Below, piece after piece: positions 1 through 6,266 of a stretch of 14,020 nucleotides of DNA. Each line of letters starts with the position of its first letter. The first letter of the stretch is position 1. The stretch covers positions 1-14,020 of the forward strand of contig CALVZZ010000010.1 in the NCBI GenBank assembly GCA_944372715.1, read 5' to 3'. The DNA is from an uncultured Clostridia bacterium (GTDB taxonomy: Bacteria > Bacillota > Clostridia > Christensenellales > UBA1242). Both the position numbers and the translations under genes were made by a program. The notes under the pieces are model-generated. The model was given only the letters and a program-made list of their open reading frames with translations, was not told where the DNA came from and ran no database searches.

Positions 1-336
1 CTGGGCTTTGCGTGTTTAATTTTGAAGCTCGCAAGTCCAGTGTTTAACTATGTGTCTATTTTTTCGTTGGCTATCAGTTCAGCTTGTTTTGGTTGCTTTC
101 AAATTTTTAAATATTTGGATTTAAAAAAGCAAATTGAAAATGACTATCCGTTATTTTTAGCTGAATTATATGCAAACGGAATTGTAACAAAATTCCAGGT
201 AGAGAGTGTGGACAAGGCCTTTTTTAAACAACACAAAAGAAAGTATTTGACATTAATTCTGGCAAATATAGGACTTGTTATGTTAGGATTTTCTTTGATG
301 ATAACTCTTCTTTATGTCTTTTTTGCCAAAGTTTAA
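1..336 (+). CDS. Small membrane protein of unknown function, 5' end cut by window
   Basis: The reading frame is open from base 1 to a TAA stop at 334-336, so the gene probably begins outside the window; a TTG at 22 is the only in-window start candidate and has no Shine-Dalgarno site. The visible product has an N-terminal hydrophobic segment (about residues 8-34 from base 1), a polar, charged middle of about 50 residues, and a C-terminal hydrophobic segment rich in L, I and V that ends the protein at FFAKV. The architecture is therefore two membrane helices flanking a soluble loop. I do not recognise the family. It lies upstream of the trigger factor promoter in the same direction, with no evident terminator between them, so some read-through into tig is possible. 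Confidence 0.55.
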   Translation: MGFACLILKLASPVFNYVSIFSLAISSACFGCFQIFKYLDLKKQIENDYPLFLAELYANGIVTKFQVESVDKAFFKQHKRKYLTLILANIGLVMLGFSLMITLLYVFFAKV

Positions 337-347
337 CAAAATATTAT

Positions 348-376
348 TTGAAAAGTGCGAGTTTGTATGTTATACT
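348..376 (+). promoter_or_regulatory. Sigma-A-type promoter of tig-clpP-clpX
   Basis: A -35 box TTGAAA (348-353) is followed by exactly 17 bases and a -10 box TATACT (371-376), preceded by TG at 368-369 as an extended -10. Transcription would start near 383, giving a leader of about 16 bases before the ATG at 399. The same bases could be read as an N-terminal extension of trigger factor from a TTG at 348, but that TTG is the -35 box. This argues strongly for the downstream start. Confidence 0.8.
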
Positions 377-384
377 CTCGCAAG

Positions 385-393
385 AAAAGGAGA
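385..393 (+). promoter_or_regulatory. Ribosome binding site deciding the tig start
   Basis: AAAAGGAGA at about 385-393 lies 5-6 bases before ATG 399. It fixes the trigger factor start at 399 rather than at the longer open frame beginning at 348. Confidence 0.8.
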
Positions 394-398
394 AAATT

Positions 399-1679
399 AT
401 GTATACAGCAGAAAAAATTGAAGGTGATAAATTCAAAATTAAAATTTCTTTAACAGCAGATGAATGGGATTCTTATGTTAATGAAGCTTATGAACAAAAT
501 AAAGGTAAGTTTAGTGTTCAAGGATTTAGAAAGGGTAAAGTTCCTAAAAAAGTTATAGAACAAAACTATGGTGCAGATATCTTTTTTGATGATGCTCTTC
601 AACTTGCTTTTTCAAAAGAATATGGCGATATGCTTAATAAAGAATTGCAAATTCAACCTGTTGACCATCCAGATGTAAAACTTGAAAAATTTGATTCTGA
701 TGGTTTGGTTTTAGATGTTACTGTTCAATCTATTCCAGAAGTGAAATTAGGAAATTACAAAGGGCTTGAAATAACTAAGGCAAAGGGAGAAGTTAAGGAA
801 GAACAAGTTCAACAAGAAATTGATCAAGCTCGTGAAAGAAATGCAAGGTTTGTTGAAGTTCAAAGAGAAGCAAAACTTGGGGATTTTGTTACAATAGATT
901 TTTCAGGAAGTGTTGATGGGGTCAAATTTCCAGGTGGAGAGGCAAAAGATTATCGTTTAGAATTGGGTTCTAAAAGTTTTATTGAAGGCTTTGAAGACCA
1001 AATTGTTGGTATGAAAATCGGCGAATCAAAAGTTATTAATGTAAAATTTCCAGACGATTATCACGCTGAAAATCTTAAAGGAAAACCTGCTGATTTTGAA
1101 ATCAAATTAAACAAAATTGAAGAAAAACAACTTCCTGAACTTAATGATGAGTTTGCATCTAATGTAAGCGAATTTGAAACATTAAAAGAATACGAAGACG
1201 ATATTAAAAAACATTTAGAAGAAAGTTTACAAGAAAGGCTTGAAAGAGAAACGGAAAACAATATAATTAGGGAAATCGTAAAAAATGCAGATGTTATAAT
1301 TCCTGATTGTATGGTTGAAAGTCAACTTGATGCATATATGAAAGATATGGAAACAAGACTTTCTTATCAAGGCTTTAAACTAGATGATTACTGCTCTTAT
1401 ATGAACACAACAGTTGAAAACATTAGAAAGGAAAATCGCGAACACGCAGTTGAAACTGTTAAAACAAGACTTGTTATTGAAAAAATCATCGAAGTAGAAA
1501 ACTTGAAAGTTACTGAAAGTGAACTTGATGAAAAATTAAGCGAAGTTGCAAAAAAATATAAAAAATCTTTGGAAGATTATAAAAAATCTTTGAGTGAAAA
1601 ACAATTGATATATTTTGAAAATGATATATTGATGGACAAATTGGTTAAATTCTTAAAAGAAAATAATAATTTAGTTTAG
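399..1679 (+). CDS. tig: Trigger factor, ribosome-associated chaperone and prolyl isomerase
   Basis: This 426-residue protein is of normal length for trigger factor. It binds the ribosome exit tunnel, shields nascent chains, and has peptidyl-prolyl cis/trans isomerase activity in the cytoplasm. The N-terminal ribosome-binding domain carries the signature GFRKGKVPK (residues 42-50). An FKBP-like PPIase domain follows at about 155-240, with GDFVTIDFSG, the GF/FIEGFE region and a KFPDDYHAENLKGK segment. The Lys/Glu-rich helical C-terminal chaperone arms span about 245-426. The ATG at 399 is chosen because it has an AAGGAGA site and because the longer frame runs back over a strong promoter. The TAG stop sits inside the clpP Shine-Dalgarno site, with a 9-base gap to clpP, so the two are likely translationally coupled. 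It is the first gene of the tig-clpP-clpX operon, an order common in Firmicutes. Confidence 0.97.
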   Translation: MYTAEKIEGDKFKIKISLTADEWDSYVNEAYEQNKGKFSVQGFRKGKVPKKVIEQNYGADIFFDDALQLAFSKEYGDMLNKELQIQPVDHPDVKLEKFDSDGLVLDVTVQSIPEVKLGNYKGLEITKAKGEVKEEQVQQEIDQARERNARFVEVQREAKLGDFVTIDFSGSVDGVKFPGGEAKDYRLELGSKSFIEGFEDQIVGMKIGESKVINVKFPDDYHAENLKGKPADFEIKLNKIEEKQLPELNDEFASNVSEFETLKEYEDDIKKHLEESLQERLERETENNIIREIVKNADVIIPDCMVESQLDAYMKDMETRLSYQGFKLDDYCSYMNTTVENIRKENREHAVETVKTRLVIEKIIEVENLKVTESELDEKLSEVAKKYKKSLEDYKKSLSEKQLIYFENDILMDKLVKFLKENNNLV

Positions 1680-1688
1680 AGGTGGTTT

Positions 1689-2282
1689 ATGTTAGTACCT
1701 ATGGTCGTTGACCAAACAGCAAACGGAGAAAGATCTTATGATATTTATTCTCGTTTGCTTGAAGATAGAATTATATTTTTAACAGGCGAAATTAATGATG
1801 CAATGGCAAATATTATCGTTGCTCAGATGATATATCTTGAAGGTAAAAATCCTGATAAGGACATATACTTATATATAAATAGTCCTGGTGGAAGTGTAAG
1901 TGCTGGTATGGCTATTTATGACACTATGAATTATTTAAAATGTGATGTGTCAACAATATGCATCGGGCTTGCTGCATCAATGGGCGCTTTCCTTTTAAGC
2001 AGTGGAGCAAAGGGTAAGAGATTTGTCCTACCAAACAGCGAAGTTATGATTCACCAACCTCTTGGTGGAGCACAAGGTCAAGCAAGTGATATTGCTATTC
2101 AAGCTAAACATATTCAACACATAAAGGAAAAAATTAATTTAATTTTAAGTGAAAACACAGGTCAACCTTTAGAAAAAATTGAAAGAGATACTGACAGAGA
2201 TAATTATATGACAGCAGAAGATGCTAAGGAATACGGCTTAGTTGATAAAATCTTTGTTAAACGCTCAAACGAAAATAAATAA
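1689..2282 (+). CDS. clpP: ATP-dependent Clp protease proteolytic subunit
   Basis: ClpP is the serine peptidase that forms the double-heptamer chamber degrading substrates delivered by ClpX or other Clp ATPases in the cytoplasm. The 197-residue length is typical. The full catalytic triad is visible: Ser97 in GLAASMGAF, His122 in MIHQPLGG and Asp171 in DTDRDNYM. The INSPGGSVSAG segment (63-73) that shapes the substrate groove is intact. The short leader MLVPMVVDQTANGERSYDIYSRLL resembles the processed N-terminus of Firmicutes ClpP. The ATG at 1689 has the site AGAGGTGG (1678-1685), which shares two bases with the upstream tig TAG stop. A TAA stop is followed 15 bases later by clpX. Nothing in it looks damaged. 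Confidence 0.98.
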   Translation: MLVPMVVDQTANGERSYDIYSRLLEDRIIFLTGEINDAMANIIVAQMIYLEGKNPDKDIYLYINSPGGSVSAGMAIYDTMNYLKCDVSTICIGLAASMGAFLLSSGAKGKRFVLPNSEVMIHQPLGGAQGQASDIAIQAKHIQHIKEKINLILSENTGQPLEKIERDTDRDNYMTAEDAKEYGLVDKIFVKRSNENK

Positions 2283-2297
2283 TTAAAGAGGTGAACT

Positions 2298-3581
2298 TTG
2301 AAAAGTAATGATAACTTATTTTGTTCTTTTTGTGGAAAATCTCAAAAACAAGCAAAAAGATTAATAGCAAGTCCAGATGGTGAAAGCTATATTTGTGATG
2401 AATGTGTTGAAGTTTGTAAAGATATAATTAAACAAGATAAGGTTACCACAGTTGAAACAAGCATTGATCTTCCAACTCCACAAGAAATAAAAGAGCAACT
2501 TGATGAATACACCATTGGTCAAGATGACGCAAAAAGAGTTTTATCAGTTGCTGTTTATAACCACTATAAAAGAATTAATTATAATATCGTTGCAAAAAGA
2601 AGTAAGGACTCTTCAACAGATACAAGTATAGAGTTAGAAAAAAGTAATATTTTAATGGTAGGACCAACAGGTTGTGGCAAAACTCTTCTAGCTAAAACTT
2701 TGGCAAAAATTTTAAAGGTTCCTTTTGCTTCTGCTGATGCAACAACTCTTACAGAAGCGGGGTATGTTGGAGACGATGTTGAAAATATTCTTTTAAAACT
2801 TATACAAAATGCAGATTATGATATTGCAAAAGCACAGCGTGGAATTATATATGTTGATGAAATTGATAAAATTGCAAGAAAAACTCAAAATGTTTCAATA
2901 ACTCGTGATGTTTCTGGGGAAGGTGTACAGCAAGCGCTTTTAAAAATTATTGAAAGTACAACTGCAAGTGTTCCACCACAAGGTGGAAGAAAACATCCAC
3001 ATCAGGAAATGATTCAAATTGATACAACAAATATTTTATTTATATGTGGTGGGGCTTTTGTAGGACTTGATAAAATTATTGAATCAAGGCTGAACAATAC
3101 AAGTTTGGGATTTAATGCTACCATTAACACAACAGTAGAAAAGAGTCAAATCAACTTTGTAAAACACTTACAGCCACAAGATTTAATAAAATTTGGTTTA
3201 ATTCCAGAGTTTGTAGGAAGATTACCTGTGGTTGTTGGTTTGCACGATTTAACAGAGAATGCGCTTATTAGAATTTTAACAGAACCTAAAAATGCTATTT
3301 TAAAACAATATAAAAAGATGTTTGATATAGACAAGGTAGAGTTGGAATTTGAACCAGAAGCAATTAGGTCAGTTGCTCATAAGGCAATGGAGTTAAAGAC
3401 TGGTGCAAGGGGATTAAGAACCATTTTGGAAGATGGAATGCTTGAACTTATGTATGAAATTCCAAGTCGTAAAGATGTTGCAAAAGTTATAATTCCTAAG
3501 GATTATTTTACAGAGTCAGACATTCAACCTATTATTGTAAATAGGGAAGAAAACAAAAAGAATAATGAAGATGCAGTTTAA
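2298..3581 (+). CDS. clpX: ATP-dependent Clp protease ATP-binding subunit ClpX
   Basis: ClpX is the hexameric AAA+ unfoldase that recognises substrates and threads them into ClpP. The start is a TTG at 2298 with AAAGAGGTGA just upstream; 427 residues is the normal size. An N-terminal four-cysteine zinc domain uses C9, C12, C33 and C36. The AAA+ core has Walker A GPTGCGKT (122-129), pore loop GYVGDD (155-160), Walker B IIYVDEIDK (183-191, with D187 and E188), and an RKH loop (231-233). The ClpP-docking tripeptide is LGF (270-272) in place of the usual IGF, a conservative change. The arginine finger is R308 in EFVGRLP and sensor-2 is R371 in TGARGLR. All residues needed for ATP-driven unfolding are present. 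It ends the operon and is followed directly by terminators. Confidence 0.98.
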   Translation: MKSNDNLFCSFCGKSQKQAKRLIASPDGESYICDECVEVCKDIIKQDKVTTVETSIDLPTPQEIKEQLDEYTIGQDDAKRVLSVAVYNHYKRINYNIVAKRSKDSSTDTSIELEKSNILMVGPTGCGKTLLAKTLAKILKVPFASADATTLTEAGYVGDDVENILLKLIQNADYDIAKAQRGIIYVDEIDKIARKTQNVSITRDVSGEGVQQALLKIIESTTASVPPQGGRKHPHQEMIQIDTTNILFICGGAFVGLDKIIESRLNNTSLGFNATINTTVEKSQINFVKHLQPQDLIKFGLIPEFVGRLPVVVGLHDLTENALIRILTEPKNAILKQYKKMFDIDKVELEFEPEAIRSVAHKAMELKTGARGLRTILEDGMLELMYEIPSRKDVAKVIIPKDYFTESDIQPIIVNREENKKNNEDAV

Positions 3582-3606
3582 AACAGGATTTTATCCTGTT
3601 TTTTTT
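3581..3606 (+). terminator. Rho-independent terminator after clpX (first of two)
   Basis: A perfect 9-bp stem, AAACAGGAT (3581-3589) pairing with ATCCTGTTT (3593-3601), has a TTT loop and continues into a run of T to 3606. It starts on the last base of the clpX stop codon. Confidence 0.88.
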
Positions 3607-3634
3607 ACACCATATTTAATGGTGTTATTTTTTT
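3607..3634 (+). terminator. Second, tandem terminator hairpin after clpX
   Basis: A 7-bp stem, ACACCAT (3607-3613) pairing with ATGGTGT (3619-3625), has a five-base loop and is followed by TA and seven T residues (3628-3634). It abuts the first terminator and probably acts as a backup stop for the tig-clpP-clpX transcript. The 140 bases that follow, up to the deacetylase start, hold no promoter I can name with confidence. Confidence 0.7.
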
Positions 3635-3775
3635 GTCATAATTCATTCTGGGATTAAATATATTAACAATGAAAGAATAATGTATTCGACAATACAATTT
3701 CTTTTCTGACAAATTAAATCTATATTAGCATTTGTTATTTTTGCATAAGCTTTTATAGTTAAAAGTGAGGATTTA

Positions 3776-4543
3776 ATGCACTTTTTATGTGTAAAACTAA
3801 AATCTATCAAATTTGTATGTCTAATGGCTTTGGTTGCTATATTGCTTGCTGTTAGCATTAATGGTGTTGCTTCTGCACAAGTGTTTTTTGGATATTCTAC
3901 TAAAAGAGTTCCAATATATTCTGTAGAAACGGAAAGTAAACAGGTTGCAATAAGCTTTGATGCAGCGTGGGGAGCTGACAAAACGGCTAAAATTGTTGAA
4001 ACATTACAAGAATATAATGTTGGTGCTACATTCTTTTTAGTCGGATTTTGGGTTGATAAAAATCCTGATATGGTAAAACTTATTGATGAAGCAGGGTTTG
4101 AAATTGGAAACCATTCAAGCACACATCCAGATTTAACAACTGTAAACAATGAAAAATTAGAATCAGAACTAAATGGTTGTAACACACTTATTAAAAACAT
4201 AACAGGTAAAGATGTTAAACTTTTCAGGGCTCCTTATGGTGCGTACAATAATAATGTATTGGACACAGCAACAAAACTTGGTATGCAAACAATACAATGG
4301 GATGTTGATTCCTTAGATTGGAAGGGTATATCAGCAGATCAAATAACAATGAGAATTCTTAACAATGTTAAAAATGGTTCGATTATTTTATGTCATAATA
4401 ATTCTGACCATATTTTGGATGCTTTACCTATGATTTTAGATAGGTTACAAAAGCAAGGTTATGAAATAACATCAATTGGAGATTTGGTTTATAAAGACAA
4501 TTACAATATTGATAGAAATGGAATCCAAAAACAAAATGTATAA
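3776..4543 (+). CDS. Polysaccharide deacetylase (NodB homology domain), exported, PdaB-like
   Basis: This is a family 4 carbohydrate esterase-type protein, expected to remove acetyl groups from cell-wall or spore-cortex glycans outside the membrane. A hydrophobic N-terminus (about 11-31) ends in VASA before Q35, a possible signal peptidase I site; without cleavage it would act as a membrane anchor. The NodB motifs follow in order: SFDAAWGADKT (60-70), metal-binding HSSTH (H113, H117), RAPYG (151-155), WDVDSLDW (175-182) and the terminal ILCHNN motif with H207. Motif 1 has D62-A63 where many family members have Asp-Asp, but SFDAAWG is the usual form in clostridial and PdaB-like members, so activity is not excluded. 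ATG 3776 has a GTGAGG site 5 bases upstream. The PdaB likeness hints at a sporulation link, but no sporulation-sigma promoter could be identified. It forms a likely two-gene unit with the following gene. Confidence 0.9.
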   Translation: MHFLCVKLKSIKFVCLMALVAILLAVSINGVASAQVFFGYSTKRVPIYSVETESKQVAISFDAAWGADKTAKIVETLQEYNVGATFFLVGFWVDKNPDMVKLIDEAGFEIGNHSSTHPDLTTVNNEKLESELNGCNTLIKNITGKDVKLFRAPYGAYNNNVLDTATKLGMQTIQWDVDSLDWKGISADQITMRILNNVKNGSIILCHNNSDHILDALPMILDRLQKQGYEITSIGDLVYKDNYNIDRNGIQKQNV

Positions 4544-4557
4544 AAGGAGAAAATTAT

Positions 4558-5193
4558 ATGAATTATGAACTAATGAATAATAATAAAGTACAATTATCTG
4601 GAATAGTAAAGGAAAAACCTGTTTTCAGTCACGAAACATTTGGAGAATCATTTTATGAAGTAAAGCTATCAGTTCCAAGATTGTCTGAACACATTGATTT
4701 GTTGCCTGTAACTGTATCAGAAAAAATGTTAAACTATTTTGAAGTAGGCAAAAAAGTATCTATAAAAGGGCAATTAAGAAGTTATAATAAACTTGAAGAA
4801 GAAAAAAGCAAACTTATTTTAAGTGTATTTGTAAGAGAAATACTAGAAGAAGGGGAACAAGAAAATCCTAATATAATTGAAATTAGTGGATTTGTATGTA
4901 AACCACCAATTTTTAGAACAACTCCATTTAAAAGAGAAATTTGTGATGTTTTAATAGCTGTAAATAGGGCTTATAACAAGTCTGATTATTTACCTTGCAT
5001 TGCTTGGGGAAGAAATGCAAGATTTATAAAAGATGCACAAATAGGCTCTAAAATTGAAATAGTTGGGAGAATACAGAGTAGGGAATATCAAAAGAAGTTA
5101 GATGATGGGAGAATAGAAACAAGAACAGCTTATGAAATTTCTGTTAATCACGTAAATGTATTTTCAGAAAGCAACATTGAAATTATTGGATAG
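4558..5193 (+). CDS. SSB-like protein with two tandem OB-folds
   Basis: The 211-residue protein resembles single-stranded-DNA-binding proteins, but the OB-fold is duplicated within one chain and there is no acidic flexible tail of the DDDIPF type. Half one (11-95) and half two (107-202) align without gaps over the first 40 residues at an offset of 96: VQLSG/IEISG, KPVF/PPIF, YEVKLSVPR/CDVLIAVNR, DLLP/DYLP. The later strands GKKVSIKGQL/GSKIEIVGRI align at offset 99. The second half, with PCIAWGRNARF and the GSKIEIVGRIQSREY strand, looks more like canonical SSB. The start has AAAAGGAGA just upstream and lies 14 bases after the deacetylase stop, so co-transcription is likely. Binding of single-stranded DNA is inferred from the fold; a PriB-like or other nucleic-acid role is possible. 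No Walker or nuclease motif is present. Confidence 0.78.
   Translation: MNYELMNNNKVQLSGIVKEKPVFSHETFGESFYEVKLSVPRLSEHIDLLPVTVSEKMLNYFEVGKKVSIKGQLRSYNKLEEEKSKLILSVFVREILEEGEQENPNIIEISGFVCKPPIFRTTPFKREICDVLIAVNRAYNKSDYLPCIAWGRNARFIKDAQIGSKIEIVGRIQSREYQKKLDDGRIETRTAYEISVNHVNVFSESNIEIIG
4588..5163 (+). repeat. Internal duplication of the OB-fold in the SSB-like gene
   Basis: The coding repeat comprises bases 4588-4842 and 4876-5163. It is visible at protein level as identical or similar residues at a constant offset of 96 residues (SG, P, F, V, R and LP positions), shifting to 99 for the GK/GS strand. The DNA itself has diverged, so the duplication is old. Confidence 0.7.
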
Positions 5194-5209
5194 TTAAAAT
5201 TTTTAGGTA

Positions 5210-5238
5210 TTGAAATTTTCTATTATATTTGATAAAAT
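5210..5238 (+). promoter_or_regulatory. Promoter of the M28 peptidase gene, positioned for a leaderless mRNA
   Basis: TTGAAA (5210-5215), 17 bases, then TAAAAT (5233-5238), with TG at 5230-5231 as an extended -10. The usual 6-7 base gap puts the transcription start at or beside A5245 of the ATG. No Shine-Dalgarno site lies between the -10 box and that ATG. Confidence 0.65.
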
Positions 5239-5244
5239 TGTATT

Positions 5245-6234
5245 ATGAAATATAAAAAAGAAGTTTGTGAAGTATATGGTGAGCGTATGCGCCATAAAAG
5301 CAAAAAAAAATTTAGAGATTTTATTTACACAGTTGCGAAAGATTTAGACTATGAATACAAAATTGAGAGTGGGATTTTAGCAAAAAATATAGTGATTGGA
5401 AATCCAGAAACTGCTGAATATATTATTAGAGCACATTACGACACACCTCCAAGACTTCCAAAATTTTTTGGTAAACATATGCTTTTTCATAGTTTAATAT
5501 CATTACCACTTATGTTTTTAGGCTTTAATTTTTTGCTTTCACAAATTTTTCTTTTTTTTAATTTGCCAATGAAATTTATCAATGTTGTTTTTCCACTAAT
5601 TAATTACTTAATTTGTGGTGGGCTTGTTGGTTATGCTTTGGGACTATTAGGTAACGCAAATAAAAAAAATTACAATGATAATTCAAGTGGAATTTTAGGC
5701 CTTTTAAATTTAATGGAGAAATATAAATCTGATGAATTAAAAAACAAAATATGTTTTGTTTTAACTGACAATGAAGAAAAGGGACTTTTAGGTGCATTGT
5801 ATTATTCTAGAAAACATAAAAAAGCATTAAAAGCTCAAACTATCATAAATCTTGATTGCATAGGTAATGGTGACCAATTTAACTTGTATTATTGTGGGAA
5901 AAATGAACCTGAAATTCTTAAAGGCATAAAAGAGTCAAAACAAGAAAAATATAAGTTTAAATCTATTAAAAGTGGAATGCTTAGTATGAGTGATCATATT
6001 GCTTTTAGAAAATATAATCACGTATGTTTGCTTTCAGTTGAACAGAAAAATAACAAATCACTATATAGTCAAATACATTCAATTAATGATAATAATATAA
6101 ATGAGAATAATATTGACTTTGTAGTTTCAACATTAAACGATGTAATGCAAAAAGAAAATAAATTTTATAAGAAAAAAAAGATTGCTTTAATTAACAAAAC
6201 TGAAAAAGTTGAAGAGTTGTGTATAAACAAATAA
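5245..6234 (+). CDS. M28-family zinc aminopeptidase-like protein with membrane hairpin
   Basis: The 329-residue protein has the metal and catalytic residues of co-catalytic di-zinc M28 peptidases, in order: H64 in AHYDT, bridging D145 in NYNDNSSG, general base E177 and ligand E178 in TDNEEKG, D204 in NLDCIG, and H278 in QIHS; SDH (249-251) is also typical. It probably removes N-terminal residues from peptides. Between H64 and D145 are about 80 residues instead of the roughly dozen usual in M28 enzymes. The insert contains two hydrophobic stretches (about 79-107 and 112-136) that could form a membrane hairpin, leaving both halves of the active site on the same side. No signal peptide is seen, so the catalytic part may face the cytoplasm. 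The ATG at 5245 has no ribosome site; an alternative ATG at 5287 has GGTGAG only about 3 bases upstream. The tail (310-329) is Lys/Glu-rich. Confidence 0.85.
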   Translation: MKYKKEVCEVYGERMRHKSKKKFRDFIYTVAKDLDYEYKIESGILAKNIVIGNPETAEYIIRAHYDTPPRLPKFFGKHMLFHSLISLPLMFLGFNFLLSQIFLFFNLPMKFINVVFPLINYLICGGLVGYALGLLGNANKKNYNDNSSGILGLLNLMEKYKSDELKNKICFVLTDNEEKGLLGALYYSRKHKKALKAQTIINLDCIGNGDQFNLYYCGKNEPEILKGIKESKQEKYKFKSIKSGMLSMSDHIAFRKYNHVCLLSVEQKNNKSLYSQIHSINDNNINENNIDFVVSTLNDVMQKENKFYKKKKIALINKTEKVEELCINK

Positions 6235-6265
6235 AAAAGCACTTTACTTTTGTAAAGTGCTTTTT
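6234..6265. terminator. Bidirectional terminator between convergent genes
   Basis: A perfect inverted repeat, AAAAAGCACTTTAC (6234-6247) and GTAAAGTGCTTTTT (6252-6265), has a TTTT loop. The arms end in A and T runs, so it gives a hairpin plus U-tract on both strands. It lies immediately after the plus-strand peptidase stop (6234) and one base beyond the minus-strand surface protein stop (6267-6269), and serves both. Confidence 0.92.
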
Positions 6266-6266
6266 G

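Noticed and set aside
348..398. N-terminal extension of trigger factor from TTG 348
   Set aside because: The TTG is the -35 box and the extension overlaps the promoter; the ATG at 399 has the ribosome site and matches the family's N-terminus.
3732..3759. Possible sigma-A promoter TTGTTA-N16-TATAGT ahead of the deacetylase
   Set aside because: The start point would fall inside the ribosome site. Sporulation sigma-E or sigma-G motifs were also sought, and only fragments with wrong spacing were found.
3959..3961. Missing second Asp (D-A instead of D-D) in motif 1 of the deacetylase as proof of inactivity
   Set aside because: SFDAAWG is the normal form in the PdaB-like/clostridial branch, so the substitution alone is not evidence of loss of function.
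3643..4200. 185-residue open frame on the minus strand over the deacetylase gene
   Set aside because: It lies antisense to a gene with all NodB motifs, begins without a ribosome site, and its Ser/Thr/Ile-rich composition is what reverse reading of this gene gives.
5196..5219. AAAATTT/AAATTTT inverted repeat after the SSB-like gene as a terminator
   Set aside because: All A-T stem with no following T run and overlapping the next promoter's -35 box; too weak to call.
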